The translations under genes and the position numbers were made by a program. The notes beneath the pieces are model-generated. The model saw only the letters and a list, made by a program, of their open reading frames with translations. It did not search any database and had not been told where the DNA came from. 64,000 nucleotides of DNA from Chromobacterium alkanivorans (GTDB taxonomy: Bacteria > Pseudomonadota > Gammaproteobacteria > Burkholderiales > Chromobacteriaceae): NCBI RefSeq assembly GCF_016937655.1, contig NZ_JAFHKL010000005.1, forward strand, positions 186,001-250,000. Direction: 5' to 3'. This document shows, piece after piece, positions 1 through 12,713 of this stretch. How positions within the stretch are numbered: the stretch's first letter is position 1; each line of letters opens with the position of its first letter.

Positions 1-137
1 TGCCCCTTCTGCGCCAGATTCATGATGTGCCCGGCCACCGCCGAGCGGCTGATGCCCAGTTGATCCGCCAGCTCCTGCTGCGGGATCAGCGGATCCCGAC
101 GCAGCAGGGCGAGGATTTGTTGTTCCCGCTCTGTCAT
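1..137 (-). CDS. HTH domain start of a PfkB-family kinase (partial)
   Basis: Only the first 45 codons are present and the gene runs off the left edge. The visible protein begins MTEREQQILALLRRDPLIPQ and continues through LADQLGISRSAVAGHIMNL, a winged helix-turn-helix. This kind of N-terminal HTH fused to a PfkB (ribokinase) domain is typical of the YeiC/YeiI pseudouridine/sugar kinase group, so a kinase that also binds DNA is the best guess. The kinase domain itself lies outside the window, and a stand-alone regulator cannot be excluded. The ATG at 137 has no convincing Shine-Dalgarno sequence. It is preceded directly by a repeated CAAACATTTGT motif, which suggests autoregulation. The GNAT gene lies upstream on the same strand. 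Confidence 0.6.
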   Translation of the reverse strand, partial: MTEREQQILALLRRDPLIPQQELADQLGISRSAVAGHIMNLAQKG

Positions 138-176
138 CAAACATTTGTCCGTTTTGCAAACATTTGTTTGATATTA
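138..176 (-). promoter_or_regulatory. Palindromic operator pair and -10 box before the HTH-kinase
   Basis: The perfect palindrome CAAACATTTGTTTG lies at 157-170. A partly decayed copy, CAAACATTTGTCCG, lies at 138-151, so the two are in direct repeat 19 bp apart. On the minus strand a TAATAT -10-like box (171-176) sits just upstream, which puts both copies over the start of transcription and the start codon. This geometry fits repressor binding, plausibly by the adjacent HTH protein. The binding partner is inferred. Confidence 0.5.
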
Positions 177-196
177 CTGCTTTGGCATGCCGCGGG

Positions 197-1030
197 TCAA
201 GGGCGGCGCATCTCCCATTGCGACAGCCACAGCCCGGCGCCGCAAGAGCGCAGCAGGGCGGCGCCGGCGAGGTCGTCGGCGTCGAGATTGCTGACGGACA
301 GCGCGGGCGCGGAGGTTTGCCGCTGTACGGCGGCCAGCAGGGAGCGGGCGACGCCGCGGCGCCGATGCGGCGGCGCGACCGCCAGCTCCGCGACGTCGCC
401 GGCGGCGGAGTGGAGCGCGTAGCCCAGCACCTCGCCATTCCGCGTCGCGGTCAGCAATTGCAGCGGCGGCCGCGCGCGCTCCAGGCTGTCGCGGCTGTTG
501 GGCACGGCGGGCTCGCTGTGCAGCGGCCAGCGCGGCCATTGCGACAGATCCGCGGCTTCGCAACGCCAGCCGGGCGCGGCGTCCACGGCCAGCGCGTGTT
601 CGATGCGGTAACAGTCCAGCCGCCGGTGCGGGCGAAAGCCGAGGCGCAGATAGGCGGCCATGGCCGCGGCGTTGTCGGCGATCACTTCCAGCCGTTGACG
701 ATGGATGCCCCGGCTGGCCAGTCTTTGCTCCGTCGCGGCGGCCATGGCCTGCAGCAGGCCTTGGCGGCGCGCGTCGGGCGTCACGCCGGTGGCGATGCAA
801 TAGCCGATCGGACCGGCCTCGTCGCAGTGCACGCCGGCCAGCCACAGGCCGACGAGGGCGCCGTCGCGCCAGGCGCCGACGCTCAGCTCCGGACGCCAGC
901 TGCGTCGATGCAGCATGGCGGCCAGCTGTTCTTCGTCCATTCGCATCGGCAGCAGGTAGTCGCTGAACGCCAGCGCGAAGGCTTGGTGGATCAGCGGGAA
1001 ATCGATCAGGGACAGGCTGTGCAGGCGCAT
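197..1030 (-). CDS. GNAT N-acetyltransferase, tandem domains
   Basis: This 277-residue protein is predicted to transfer an acetyl group from acetyl-CoA to an unknown amine. The N-terminal half (about 1-150) holds a GNAT core with the acetyl-CoA loop region TGVTPDARRQGLLQAM followed by ADNAAAMAAYLRLGFRP. The C-terminal half has a second, weaker GNAT-like core with VAPPHRRRGVARSLL. Two-domain GNAT proteins of this length are common and mostly uncharacterised. The gene is single, with the HTH-kinase 60 bp downstream on the same strand. The ATG at 1030 gives a natural N-terminus. Substrate is unknown. Confidence 0.8.
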   Translation of the reverse strand: MRLHSLSLIDFPLIHQAFALAFSDYLLPMRMDEEQLAAMLHRRSWRPELSVGAWRDGALVGLWLAGVHCDEAGPIGYCIATGVTPDARRQGLLQAMAAATEQRLASRGIHRQRLEVIADNAAAMAAYLRLGFRPHRRLDCYRIEHALAVDAAPGWRCEAADLSQWPRWPLHSEPAVPNSRDSLERARPPLQLLTATRNGEVLGYALHSAAGDVAELAVAPPHRRRGVARSLLAAVQRQTSAPALSVSNLDADDLAGAALLRSCGAGLWLSQWEMRRP

Positions 1031-1129
1031 GGACGGGCTCGGGTCAATAGGGATGGGCTGATTATGCGCGGCGGCGACGCGGCGTGGTCGGCGTTGTAGT
1101 GTATTGGATACAAAAGACTAAATTCAGCG

Positions 1130-1158
1130 ATGACAGCCGGAGGCGATGCGTCTAGACT
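1130..1158 (+). promoter_or_regulatory. Sigma-70 type promoter of the YjfB-like gene
   Basis: ATGACA (1130-1135) and TAGACT (1153-1158) are separated by 17 bp and lie about 40 bp upstream of the YjfB-like start. A flagellar sigma-28 box (TAAA...GCCGATAA) was looked for and not found here. Confidence 0.45.
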
Positions 1159-1199
1159 ATAGCCATGCGCATTGTGCGTGTTTCAGAGGGAGGCGAAGT

Positions 1200-1388
1200 A
1201 TGGATGGATTGAGTCAGATCAGCGGGCAGGGCGTGTCCAACAGCATCCAGATCTACGCATTGAAAAAAGCCATGTCGGCGCAGTCGCAGTCGGCCTTGAG
1301 CTTGGTGCAGGGCGCGTCCGACAATATGGCGCAGGCCCAGGCCAGCAATCCGGCCCATCTGGGGCAGAATATCGATACCCGCGCCTGA
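1200..1388 (+). CDS. YjfB-like putative motility protein
   Basis: A 62-residue protein beginning MDGLSQISGQGVSNSIQIYA and continuing with LKKAMSAQSQSALSLVQG. The short length, the VLKKAM-type core and the Ala/Gln-rich helical composition fit the YjfB 'putative motility protein' family. The family's biochemical function is not established. An upstream in-frame ATG at 1146 would add 18 unlikely residues, whereas the ATG at 1200 follows a good ribosome site (GAGGGAGGCG). The gene is monocistronic, with its own promoter and a strong terminator. There is a flagellar gene (fliD) about 22 kb away but no direct linkage. Confidence 0.7.
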   Translation: MDGLSQISGQGVSNSIQIYALKKAMSAQSQSALSLVQGASDNMAQAQASNPAHLGQNIDTRA

Positions 1389-1405
1389 GACGGCGGGGTG
1401 ACTGG

Positions 1406-1431
1406 AAAAGCGGCCTAGGCCGCTTTTTTTA
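1406..1431 (+). terminator. Intrinsic terminator after the YjfB-like gene
   Basis: AAAAGCGGCC and GGCCGCTTTT pair around a TA loop and are followed by a T run (1407-1430). Confidence 0.9.
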
Positions 1432-1444
1432 TTGTCGGGTTTCA

Positions 1445-1718
1445 GAATCTGTTCACGATCTAGCGGGTAAGAACGTGTTTACGATCTCGCGAGCTAAGGT
1501 GAGACAAGGCGAAAACGAGAGAAAAAGCGGAATGTACAGGTGGTACATGAGCATTTTGAGCTCGGTTTCAACGCTGTATCGCCGACGCGCAGCAGATCGT
1601 AAACAGGTTCTAAGGCGTTGTGGCTGAGAAAGCGGAGTATGCTCGTGGCGCATGAGCATTTCTAAGCTGTGCTCACCGTGCCGCGTATCACGACGCGCAG
1701 CAGATCGTAAACCGGTTC
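1445..1718. repeat. R1 element, outer copy, interrupted by a second R1
   Basis: The left end GAATCTGTTCACGATCT (from 1445) and right end AGATCGTAAACCGGTTC (to 1718) form the terminal inverted repeat of the R1 family. The element is flanked by TCA at 1442-1444 and TCA at 1719-1721, a 3-bp target duplication. The right TCA is, on the minus strand, the TGA stop codon of the hydrolase gene. An intact R1 has inserted 26 bp inside the left end. Without it and its duplication the outer copy is about 131 bp. Confidence 0.8.
1471..1610 (+). repeat. R1 element, intact nested copy (140 bp)
   Basis: Begins GAACGTGTTTACGATCTCGC and ends AGATCGTAAACAGGTTC, so the ends are inverted repeats of about 17 bp. 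TAA flanks it on both sides (1468-1470 and 1611-1613). It has the same 140-bp length and interior landmarks (GACAAGGCGAAAAC, GTAC-N5-GTAC, GCGCAGCAGATCG) as the copies at 24997-25136 and 47530-47669. No transposase is encoded, so this is a MITE-like non-autonomous element. Confidence 0.85.
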
Positions 1719-2546
1719 TCAGGCGCTGAGCGCCTGGTCCCAGTCTTCCGGGAACTGCCGTTCCAGCCATTCCGCCAGCCATTCCGCCGCGCTCTCCCAG
1801 CGCGTGTCCAGCATCATCATATGGCCGAGATGGGGCAGGATGTCCGCCGCCACGTCCAGGCGCCGCGCGGTGGCCACCACGTCCTCCGGCCCCACCAGCC
1901 GGTCTTCCGCCGCGCCCAGCACCAGCGCCGGCAGCCGCGCCAGCGGCCGGTTGGCCAGTGGGTTGACCAGGGTCATGTCCATCAGCGCGCGCGGGCTCTC
2001 CTGCTGGCAACGGCTGATCAGCAGTTCCACCGCCGATTCCGGCGCGTCAGGCGACAGCAGCATGTCCTTCAGTTCGACGAACTCCGGATCGTACAGGCCG
2101 TGCTGGTACATATTGAGCTTGAGAAACAAGGCCGGCGCCTGCGTCAGCAAGCGCAGGCTGGACGAAGCCAGGCCGCCGGGCGGCACCGAGGCCAGCAAGG
2201 CCGCGCCGGGCAGCTTGTGGCGGCTCAGATACTGCTGCACCACGTAGCCGCCCATGGAGTGGCCCACCATCACCGGCGTCGCCGGCAGTTGCTTGAGCGC
2301 GAGGTCAAGGTTGCGCACATAGTCGTCGACGCCGATGGCGGCCAGATAATCCCGGCCCTCGCTGCCGCCGTGGCCTTCCAGGCTCAGCGCCCAGCAATCG
2401 TAGCCTTGCCGGGCGAACCAGGGCATGAAGTTTTCCCGCCAGCACCAGGCGCCGCAAAAGGCGCCGTGCACGAACAACAACGGCGGCGCGAGACGCGCCG
2501 CCGTTGGCGCCGGGGCTTGATGCAGCAGCTCCAGGCGCGGGTGCAT
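1719..2546 (-). CDS. Alpha/beta hydrolase
   Basis: A 275-residue serine hydrolase of unknown substrate. The oxyanion region PPLLFVHGAFCGAWCWREN is followed by the nucleophile elbow GHSMGG (about residue 95), a candidate acid in LGAAEDRLVGPED, and a catalytic His in LPHLGHMMMLD near the C-terminus, so the full triad is present. The ATG at 2546 shares one base with the TGA of the upstream phoH-like gene, so the two are translationally coupled. A GTG one codon earlier is possible. The gene's TGA stop coincides with the right target duplication of an R1 element. Confidence 0.85.
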   Translation of the reverse strand: MHPRLELLHQAPAPTAARLAPPLLFVHGAFCGAWCWRENFMPWFARQGYDCWALSLEGHGGSEGRDYLAAIGVDDYVRNLDLALKQLPATPVMVGHSMGGYVVQQYLSRHKLPGAALLASVPPGGLASSSLRLLTQAPALFLKLNMYQHGLYDPEFVELKDMLLSPDAPESAVELLISRCQQESPRALMDMTLVNPLANRPLARLPALVLGAAEDRLVGPEDVVATARRLDVAADILPHLGHMMMLDTRWESAAEWLAEWLERQFPEDWDQALSA

Positions 2547-3949
2547 CACAGCACTTCTGCGGCGTGGTCGGCCAGCCGGGAGCGCTCGCCGCGCTGCAAG
2601 GTGATGTGGCCGGAATGGCCCCAGCCCTTGAAGCGGTCCACCACATAGGTCAGGCCGGAACTGCCCTCGGTCAGATAGGGGGTGTCGATCTGTGAAATAT
2701 TGCCCAGGCAGACCACCTTGGTGCCGGGGCCGGCGCGGGTGATCAGCGTCTTCATCTGCTTGGGCGTCAGGTTCTGCGCCTCGTCTATGATCAGGTATTT
2801 GTTGAGGAAGGTGCGGCCGCGCATGAAGTTCAAGGATTTGACCTTGATGCGGGAGCGGATCAGGTCGCGGGTGGCGGCGCGGCCCCAGTCGCCGCCGTCG
2901 TCATCGCTCTTGTTGAGCACGTCCAGGTTGTCCTCCAGCGCGCCCATCCACGGCGCCATCTTTTCCTCTTCGGTGCCGGGCAGGAAACCGATGTCCTCGC
3001 CCACCGGCACGGTGACCCGAGTCATGATGATTTCGGAGTACAGCTTCTGCTCCAGCGTCATCGCCAGACCGGCGGCCAGCGTCAGCAGCGTCTTGCCGGT
3101 GCCGGCCTGACCCAGCAAGGTGATGAAGTCCACCTCCGGATCCATCAGCAGATTGAGGGCGAAGTTCTGCTCGCGGTTGCGCGCGGTGATGCCCCAGACG
3201 TTGTTCTTGTGGTGGCTGTAGTCCTTCAGCGTCTGCAGCACCGCGGTCTTGCCTTCCACCTGGGTCACGCGCGCCTGCAGCGGCTGGGCGCCTTCCTGCC
3301 ACAGCATCTGGTTGACGTAGAGGTTCTGGCCGTCCGGCCCCTTGACCTGATAGTAGCTGCGGCCCTGTTCCTGCCAGGACTTCATGTCCTTGCCGTTGCG
3401 CTCCCAGAAGCTCTCGTCGATCTCGCGGGTGCCGGTGTAGAGCAGGTCGGTGTCTTCCAGCACCTTGTCGTTGAAATAGTCTTCCGCGTCCAGGCCCAGC
3501 GCGCGGGCCTTGATGCGCATATTGATGTCCTTGGACACCAGGATCACCGAGCGGCCTTGCTGCAACTCCTTCAGCGCCATCACGATGCCGAGGATCTGGT
3601 TGTCGGCCTTGCCCACCGGCAGCGACGGCGGCAGCACGCTGTGTATCGCTTGGGTCTGCAGGATCAGCTTGCCGGTGGCGGCGTCGCGGCTGGCGCTCTT
3701 CAGCGGAATGCCGGATTCGATCTTGGCTTCGGCGCCGCTGACGATCTCGTCGAGGAAACGGCTGGCCTGACGCGCGTTGCGCGCCACCTCGGACATGCCC
3801 TTCTTGTGGGTGTCCAGTTCTTCCAGCGTGATGATGGGGATGAACACATCGTGTTCTTCGAAGCGATACAAGCAGGTGGGGTCGTGCAGCAGCACGTTGG
3901 TGTCGAGAACAAACAGCTTGCTGGCGCTGATTTTTTTGCGGCTGGCCAT
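2546..3949 (-). CDS. PhoH-family PIN-ATPase (YlaK type)
   Basis: The 467-residue protein starts with a PIN nuclease-like domain (KLFVLDTNVLLHDP, LEELDTHKKG, about 10-150). It ends with a PhoH ATPase domain with Walker A GQAGTGKTLLTLAAG (about 280) and Walker B YLIIDEAQNLTP. PIN-PhoH fusions are thought to act on RNA, coupling ATP-driven unwinding to cleavage. This is family knowledge and the role here is inferred. The usual length for the family is 440-480. It is followed by the overlapping hydrolase gene, and a bcp-type peroxiredoxin lies 60 bp upstream on the same strand. Confidence 0.88.
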   Translation of the reverse strand: MASRKKISASKLFVLDTNVLLHDPTCLYRFEEHDVFIPIITLEELDTHKKGMSEVARNARQASRFLDEIVSGAEAKIESGIPLKSASRDAATGKLILQTQAIHSVLPPSLPVGKADNQILGIVMALKELQQGRSVILVSKDINMRIKARALGLDAEDYFNDKVLEDTDLLYTGTREIDESFWERNGKDMKSWQEQGRSYYQVKGPDGQNLYVNQMLWQEGAQPLQARVTQVEGKTAVLQTLKDYSHHKNNVWGITARNREQNFALNLLMDPEVDFITLLGQAGTGKTLLTLAAGLAMTLEQKLYSEIIMTRVTVPVGEDIGFLPGTEEEKMAPWMGALEDNLDVLNKSDDDGGDWGRAATRDLIRSRIKVKSLNFMRGRTFLNKYLIIDEAQNLTPKQMKTLITRAGPGTKVVCLGNISQIDTPYLTEGSSGLTYVVDRFKGWGHSGHITLQRGERSRLADHAAEVL

Positions 3950-4009
3950 GATGATCCCCTGGTTTTATCGCGGGGCGGGCCGGGAATCGGCCGACCCCGT
4001 CGCGGTTTT

Positions 4010-4462
4010 TTAGAGCGTCTTGACGAAGTCCAGCACCGCCGCGGCGTGGCCCGGCACTTTGACGCCGCGCCATTCGCGCGCGATGTCGCCGTTCCGGCCT
4101 ATCACGAAGGTGCTGCGTTCAATCCCTCTGACCTGTTTGCCATACATATTCTTCATCTTGATGACGCCAAATAGATTGCAAACAACCTCCTCTGCATCGG
4201 ACAACAATTCGAACGGCAGCTCCAGCTTGGCTTTGAAGTTTTCGTGAGACTTCAGGCTGTCGCGGGAAATGCCGACAACGGCGGCGCCGGCGGCGGCGAA
4301 TTCGGCGTGCAGGTCGCGGAAATCCATGGTTTCGTTGGTGCAGCCCGGGGTGTTGTCTTTGGGGTAGAAGTAGATCACCAGCGGCTTGGGGCTGCTGGAC
4401 AGCTGAAACGAGACGCCGGCGGTGCCGGGCAGGGTGAAGTCGGGGCAAGCAATGCCGGACAT
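4010..4462 (-). CDS. bcp: Bcp-type peroxiredoxin
   Basis: A cytoplasmic thiol peroxidase of 150 residues that reduces hydroperoxides using thioredoxin. The active-site signature YFYPKDNTPGCTNE places the peroxidatic Cys at about residue 41. The position five residues later, where E. coli Bcp has its resolving Cys, is Met (ETMDF). Another Cys in EEVVCNLFG may resolve instead, or the enzyme may be 1-Cys. trxB lies about 730 bp upstream on the same strand, which suits the thioredoxin link. Length is normal for the family. Confidence 0.9.
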   Translation of the reverse strand: MSGIACPDFTLPGTAGVSFQLSSSPKPLVIYFYPKDNTPGCTNETMDFRDLHAEFAAAGAAVVGISRDSLKSHENFKAKLELPFELLSDAEEVVCNLFGVIKMKNMYGKQVRGIERSTFVIGRNGDIAREWRGVKVPGHAAAVLDFVKTL

Positions 4463-4561
4463 GCAGTAACTCCTGTGGTGGAACTGGGTCGGTGCGTCCG
4501 CCTTGTTTTGAGATTAGCGGATTCTCGCCCGGTTAGACAATGGGAATGGGTAACGAAATTT

Positions 4562-5185
4562 TCACGGCGCGTGCTCGCGCCGCAGCAGCACCAAGAGCGC
4601 GCCCGCGCCGCCCATGGATTCTCCGGCCTCGCAAAAGGCCAGCACGTCGGGGTGGTGCTTGAGCCAGGCGCGCACCATGCGTTTGAGCACCGGCTGGCCG
4701 TTGGAGCCGAAGCCCTTGCCGTGAATCACCCGCACGCAGGGGCCGTGGCGCCGCGCCTGGTGCAGGAACAGAGCCAGCGCGTCCTGCGCCTGGTAGCGGT
4801 CGCAGCCGTGCAGGTCGAGCTGGCGGCTGACCGGCCAGAAGCCGGCGCGCAGCTTCTTCAGCGTGGCGGAAGGCATGCCGGGGCGGGCGAAATGGGCGTC
4901 GATCTCGGCCGGCTCGAACCAGCCCACCATCTGCTGCAGCAAGGCCTGTTGCACCGCTTCCGACGTCTGGCCGTGCTGATGGCGGCGGCGCGGATGCGGG
5001 CTGGGCTTGGGGCGAGGGCTGGCGTGGCGGCCGTCCGGCTTCAGCGGCTTGACGTCGCGGAACAGCTGGCGGAAATCCGGCTCCGGCTCGGCCTGCGGCG
5101 CGGCGGAAACGGAAACGCCAGCCGGCGCGCGGGAATCGCGCACCTGCTGGCGCAGGCCTTGCAAGGCTTTCTTGAAGGCTTTCAA
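4562..5185 (-). CDS. Smr-domain endonuclease-like protein
   Basis: This 207-residue protein has a basic, poorly conserved N-terminal half. The C-terminal Smr domain (about 115-205) contains the hallmark RQLDLHGCDRYQAQDAL and VIHGKGFGSNGQPVLK motifs. The Smr domain resembles that of MutS2 and can nick DNA or RNA. E. coli SmrA and SmrB have the same size and layout, and SmrB cleaves mRNA at collided ribosomes. Which paralogue this matches cannot be decided by eye. It starts 4 bp after the trxB stop on the same strand, so the two are probably co-transcribed. Confidence 0.85.
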   Translation of the reverse strand: MKAFKKALQGLRQQVRDSRAPAGVSVSAAPQAEPEPDFRQLFRDVKPLKPDGRHASPRPKPSPHPRRRHQHGQTSEAVQQALLQQMVGWFEPAEIDAHFARPGMPSATLKKLRAGFWPVSRQLDLHGCDRYQAQDALALFLHQARRHGPCVRVIHGKGFGSNGQPVLKRMVRAWLKHHPDVLAFCEAGESMGGAGALLVLLRREHAP

Positions 5186-5189
5186 GCGT

Positions 5190-6561
<1,372 letters not shown>

Positions 6562-6588
6562 TTGCCAGCGTCGGCCGCGTGCTATACT
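6562..6588 (+). promoter_or_regulatory. Promoter of the tig-clpP-clpX operon
   Basis: TTGCCA (6562-6567) and an extended -10, TGCTATACT (TATACT at 6583-6588), are separated by 15 bp. Transcription would start near 6595, leaving a leader of about 130 nt with a GC-rich hairpin and a short reading frame. Confidence 0.7.
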
Positions 6589-6647
6589 GTCCGCTTTCGC
6601 GTTGGGTGCGCGGTGTAACTCCGCGCAGCGCCACTCAAGGTGAGGCA

Positions 6648-6698
6648 ATGTCCTTCGAGTCTGCCGATCCGTGGCGTCGTACCGTCCCAGATGACTAA
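6648..6698 (+). CDS. Candidate 16-residue leader ORF upstream of tig
   Basis: An ATG preceded by AAGGTGAGG at good spacing opens a frame that encodes MSFESADPWRRTVPDD and stops 27 nt before tig. It lies wholly inside the predicted tig leader. The strong ribosome site suggests it is translated. Conservation in relatives is not known to me, and it could be chance. Confidence 0.35.
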   Translation: MSFESADPWRRTVPDD

Positions 6699-6725
6699 AC
6701 CTGTCACACACTTATAGGATTTAAC

Positions 6726-8033
6726 ATGCAAGTACAGCTGGAAACATTGAGCAATCTTGAGCGCCGCATGAATATCGCCCTGCCTATGGCCGCCATCGAC
6801 GCGCAAGTGGCCGAACGCCTGAAGCGCGTGGCCCGCAACGCCAAGATTCAAGGTTTCCGCCCGGGCAAGGCTCCGCTGAAGATCGTGGAAATGAACTACG
6901 GCGCCCAGGTGCGTGAAGAAGTGATGGGTGAACAGGTTCAACAGGGTTTCTACTCCGCCGTGAGCGAGCAGAAGCTGCGCGTTGCAGGCTACCCGCGCTT
7001 CGAGCCGGTAGCCGCCGGCGACGACAAGGAAAACTTCAAGTTCGCCGCCACTTTCGAGGTTTACCCGGAAGTGAAAGTGGGCGAGCTGGCCGGCAAGGAA
7101 GTGGAAAAGCCGCTGACCCCGGTGACCGACGCCGAAATCGAGAAAACCATCGAGATCCTGCGCAAGCAGCGCACTCGCTACAACCGCGTTGAGCGCGAAG
7201 CCGCCGCCGGCGACCGTGTGATCATCGACTTCAAGGGCGCCATCGACGGCGTGGCCTTCGAAGGCGGTTCCTCCGAGAACTTCCCGTTCGTGCTGGGCCA
7301 GGGCCAGATGCTGGCCGAGTTCGAAGCCGGCGTCACCGGCATGAAGGAAGGCGACATCAAGAGCGTGGAAGTGAGCTTCCCCGAGGATTACCACGGCAAG
7401 GACGTGGCCGGCAAAACCGCCGTGTTCGAAATCCTGCTGAAGAACGTGGCTGAAGCCGTGCTGCCGGAAGTGAACGACGAGTTCGCCAAGCTGCTGGGCA
7501 TCGCCGACGGCGACGTTGAGAAAATGCGCGCCGAAATCCGCAAGAACGTGGAGCGCGAAGTGAAGCGCCGCCTGCAAGCCCGCACCAAGGAAAACGTGAT
7601 GCAGGCGCTGCTGGACTCCACCGAGATCGAACTGCCGAAAGCCCTGGTCAGCCTGGAAATCGGCCGTCTGGTCGAGCAGGCTCGTCGCGACATGCAGCAA
7701 CGCGGCATGAACGTCAAAGACATGCCGTTCCCGCCGGAACTGTTCGCTCAGCAAGCCGAGCGCCGCGTGGCCCTGGGCCTGATCCTGTCCGAAGTCGTTG
7801 ACTCCAACAAGCTGGAAGCCCAGCCGGACCAAGTCAAGGCCATGATCACCGAGTTCGCCGACAGCTACGAAGATCCGGCTGAAGTGCTGACCTGGTACTA
7901 CGCCAGCCCGGACCGCCTGGAAGGCCCGACTTCCATGGTGCTGGAAGACAATGTGGTTGAATTTGTGCTGTCCAAGGCCAATGTTGTAGAGAAAGAACTG
8001 TCCTTCGACGCCCTGATGGGCAACAACGCCTGA
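6726..8033 (+). CDS. tig: Trigger factor
   Basis: A ribosome-bound chaperone and peptidyl-prolyl isomerase that meets nascent chains at the exit tunnel. The 435-residue protein has the ribosome-binding signature GFRPGKAPLK (about residues 44-53). A central FKBP-type PPIase domain (about 155-245, from GDRVIIDFKGAIDG to KTAVFEI) and a long helical C-terminal chaperone domain follow. Length is normal (E. coli 432). It is first in the tig-clpP-clpX operon, 18 bp before clpP. Confidence 0.97.
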   Translation: MQVQLETLSNLERRMNIALPMAAIDAQVAERLKRVARNAKIQGFRPGKAPLKIVEMNYGAQVREEVMGEQVQQGFYSAVSEQKLRVAGYPRFEPVAAGDDKENFKFAATFEVYPEVKVGELAGKEVEKPLTPVTDAEIEKTIEILRKQRTRYNRVEREAAAGDRVIIDFKGAIDGVAFEGGSSENFPFVLGQGQMLAEFEAGVTGMKEGDIKSVEVSFPEDYHGKDVAGKTAVFEILLKNVAEAVLPEVNDEFAKLLGIADGDVEKMRAEIRKNVEREVKRRLQARTKENVMQALLDSTEIELPKALVSLEIGRLVEQARRDMQQRGMNVKDMPFPPELFAQQAERRVALGLILSEVVDSNKLEAQPDQVKAMITEFADSYEDPAEVLTWYYASPDRLEGPTSMVLEDNVVEFVLSKANVVEKELSFDALMGNNA

Positions 8034-8051
8034 TAACAGCTGGAGTGGCCG

Positions 8052-8684
8052 ATGAAATCGATGATGGAACCTCAAGGTCTGGGCCTGGTGCCCATGGTGG
8101 TGGAACAAAGCGGCCGCGGCGAGCGCGCGTATGACATCTACTCGCGTCTGCTGAAGGAGCGCATCGTGTTCCTGGTGGGCCCTGTCACGGATGAGTCGGC
8201 CAACCTGGTTGTGGCGCAGATGTTGTTCCTTGAATCGGAGAATCCGGACAAGGACATTCACTTCTACATCAACTCGCCGGGTGGGTCGATTACCGCGGGC
8301 ATGTCCATTTACGACACGATGAACTTCATCAAGCCGGATGTCTCCACCTTGTGCATCGGCCAGGCCGCCAGCATGGGCGCCTTCCTGCTCGCCGCCGGCG
8401 CGCAGGGCAAGCGCTTCGCGCTGGCCAACAGCCGGGTGATGATTCACCAGCCGCTGCTGTACGGCGGCGGCCTGTCCGGCCAGGTCACCGACATCGAAAT
8501 CCACGCTCGCGAACTCGTCAAGGTCAAGGCCAAGATGAACGAGCTGCTGGCCAAGCACAGCGGCCAGCAGCTGGAGCGAGTGGTTGCCGACACCGAGCGC
8601 GACAACTTCATGTCCGCCGACGAGGCTCAGGCCTACGGCTTGATCGACAAAGTGCTGACGTCCCACAAGGACGTGAAAGCTTAA
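8052..8684 (+). CDS. clpP: ATP-dependent Clp protease proteolytic subunit
   Basis: This 210-residue serine protease forms the tetradecameric ClpP chamber fed by ClpX or ClpA. The catalytic Ser sits in [17 protein letters not shown] (about residue 112). The His is in [11 protein letters not shown], and the Asp is in the [14 protein letters not shown] stretch. A short N-terminal propeptide region precedes [17 protein letters not shown]. ClpX follows in the same operon 19 bp downstream. Confidence 0.97.
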   Translation: MKSMMEPQGLGLVPMVVEQSGRGERAYDIYSRLLKERIVFLVGPVTDESANLVVAQMLFLESENPDKDIHFYINSPGGSITAGMSIYDTMNFIKPDVSTLCIGQAASMGAFLLAAGAQGKRFALANSRVMIHQPLLYGGGLSGQVTDIEIHARELVKVKAKMNELLAKHSGQQLERVVADTERDNFMSADEAQAYGLIDKVLTSHKDVKA

Positions 8685-8703
8685 GGAGTGATGGAATCCG
8701 CCA

Positions 8704-9978
<1,275 letters not shown>

Positions 9979-9998
9979 TTGTCCGCCGCGACTCCGGA

Positions 9999-10024
9999 GA
10001 CCGCCCAAACCGGGCGGTTTTTTA
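9999..10024 (+). terminator. Terminator of the tig-clpP-clpX operon
   Basis: ACCGCCC and GGGCGGT pair around a short loop (10000-10018) and are followed by TTTTTTA. Confidence 0.9.
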
Positions 10025-10059
10025 TTTGTAGAGCCGGAAATCTGATTTAGTATGGGGGT

Positions 10060-10087
10060 GTTGAATTTTACTGTCCGCCCCCCATCT
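10060..10087 (+). promoter_or_regulatory. Sigma-32-like heat-shock promoter of lon
   Basis: GTTGAAT (10060-10066) and CCCCATCT (10080-10087) are 13 bp apart. The downstream box matches the sigma-32 -10 consensus CCCCATnT exactly. The upstream box resembles CTTGAAA. It lies about 35 bp before the lon start. Confidence 0.75.
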
Positions 10088-10121
10088 CCCAAGCATTGTT
10101 TCATAAGCAAGGTTAGGTGAT

Positions 10122-12539
<2,418 letters not shown>

Positions 12540-12629
12540 GAATCATGGTCTTAGCCGAACGCTGAATAACTTGTGTCCAAGCGGCTTTCCAGCGTGTTTG
12601 CGAAATGGCAAAATGCCCGTCAAAGCCGC

Positions 12630-12659
12630 TTGACACAAGGATTTCGCCCTTGCTATAAA
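12630..12659 (+). promoter_or_regulatory. Strong sigma-70 promoter of hup
   Basis: TTGACA (12630-12635), an 18-bp spacer and an extended -10 TGCTATAAA (TATAAA at 12654-12659). This is close to consensus and fits an abundant nucleoid protein. Confidence 0.85.
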
Positions 12660-12713
12660 GCAAGCGGTTTTTATCCGAATTACGTAGACCGAGAACGACG
12701 AAAGGGGACTTAC

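Noticed and set aside
1080-1199. A sigma-28 promoter for the YjfB-like gene (TAAATTCA...GCCGGAGG)
   Set aside because: The spacing and the -10 do not fit TAAA-N15-GCCGATAA. A sigma-70 type promoter explains the gene better.
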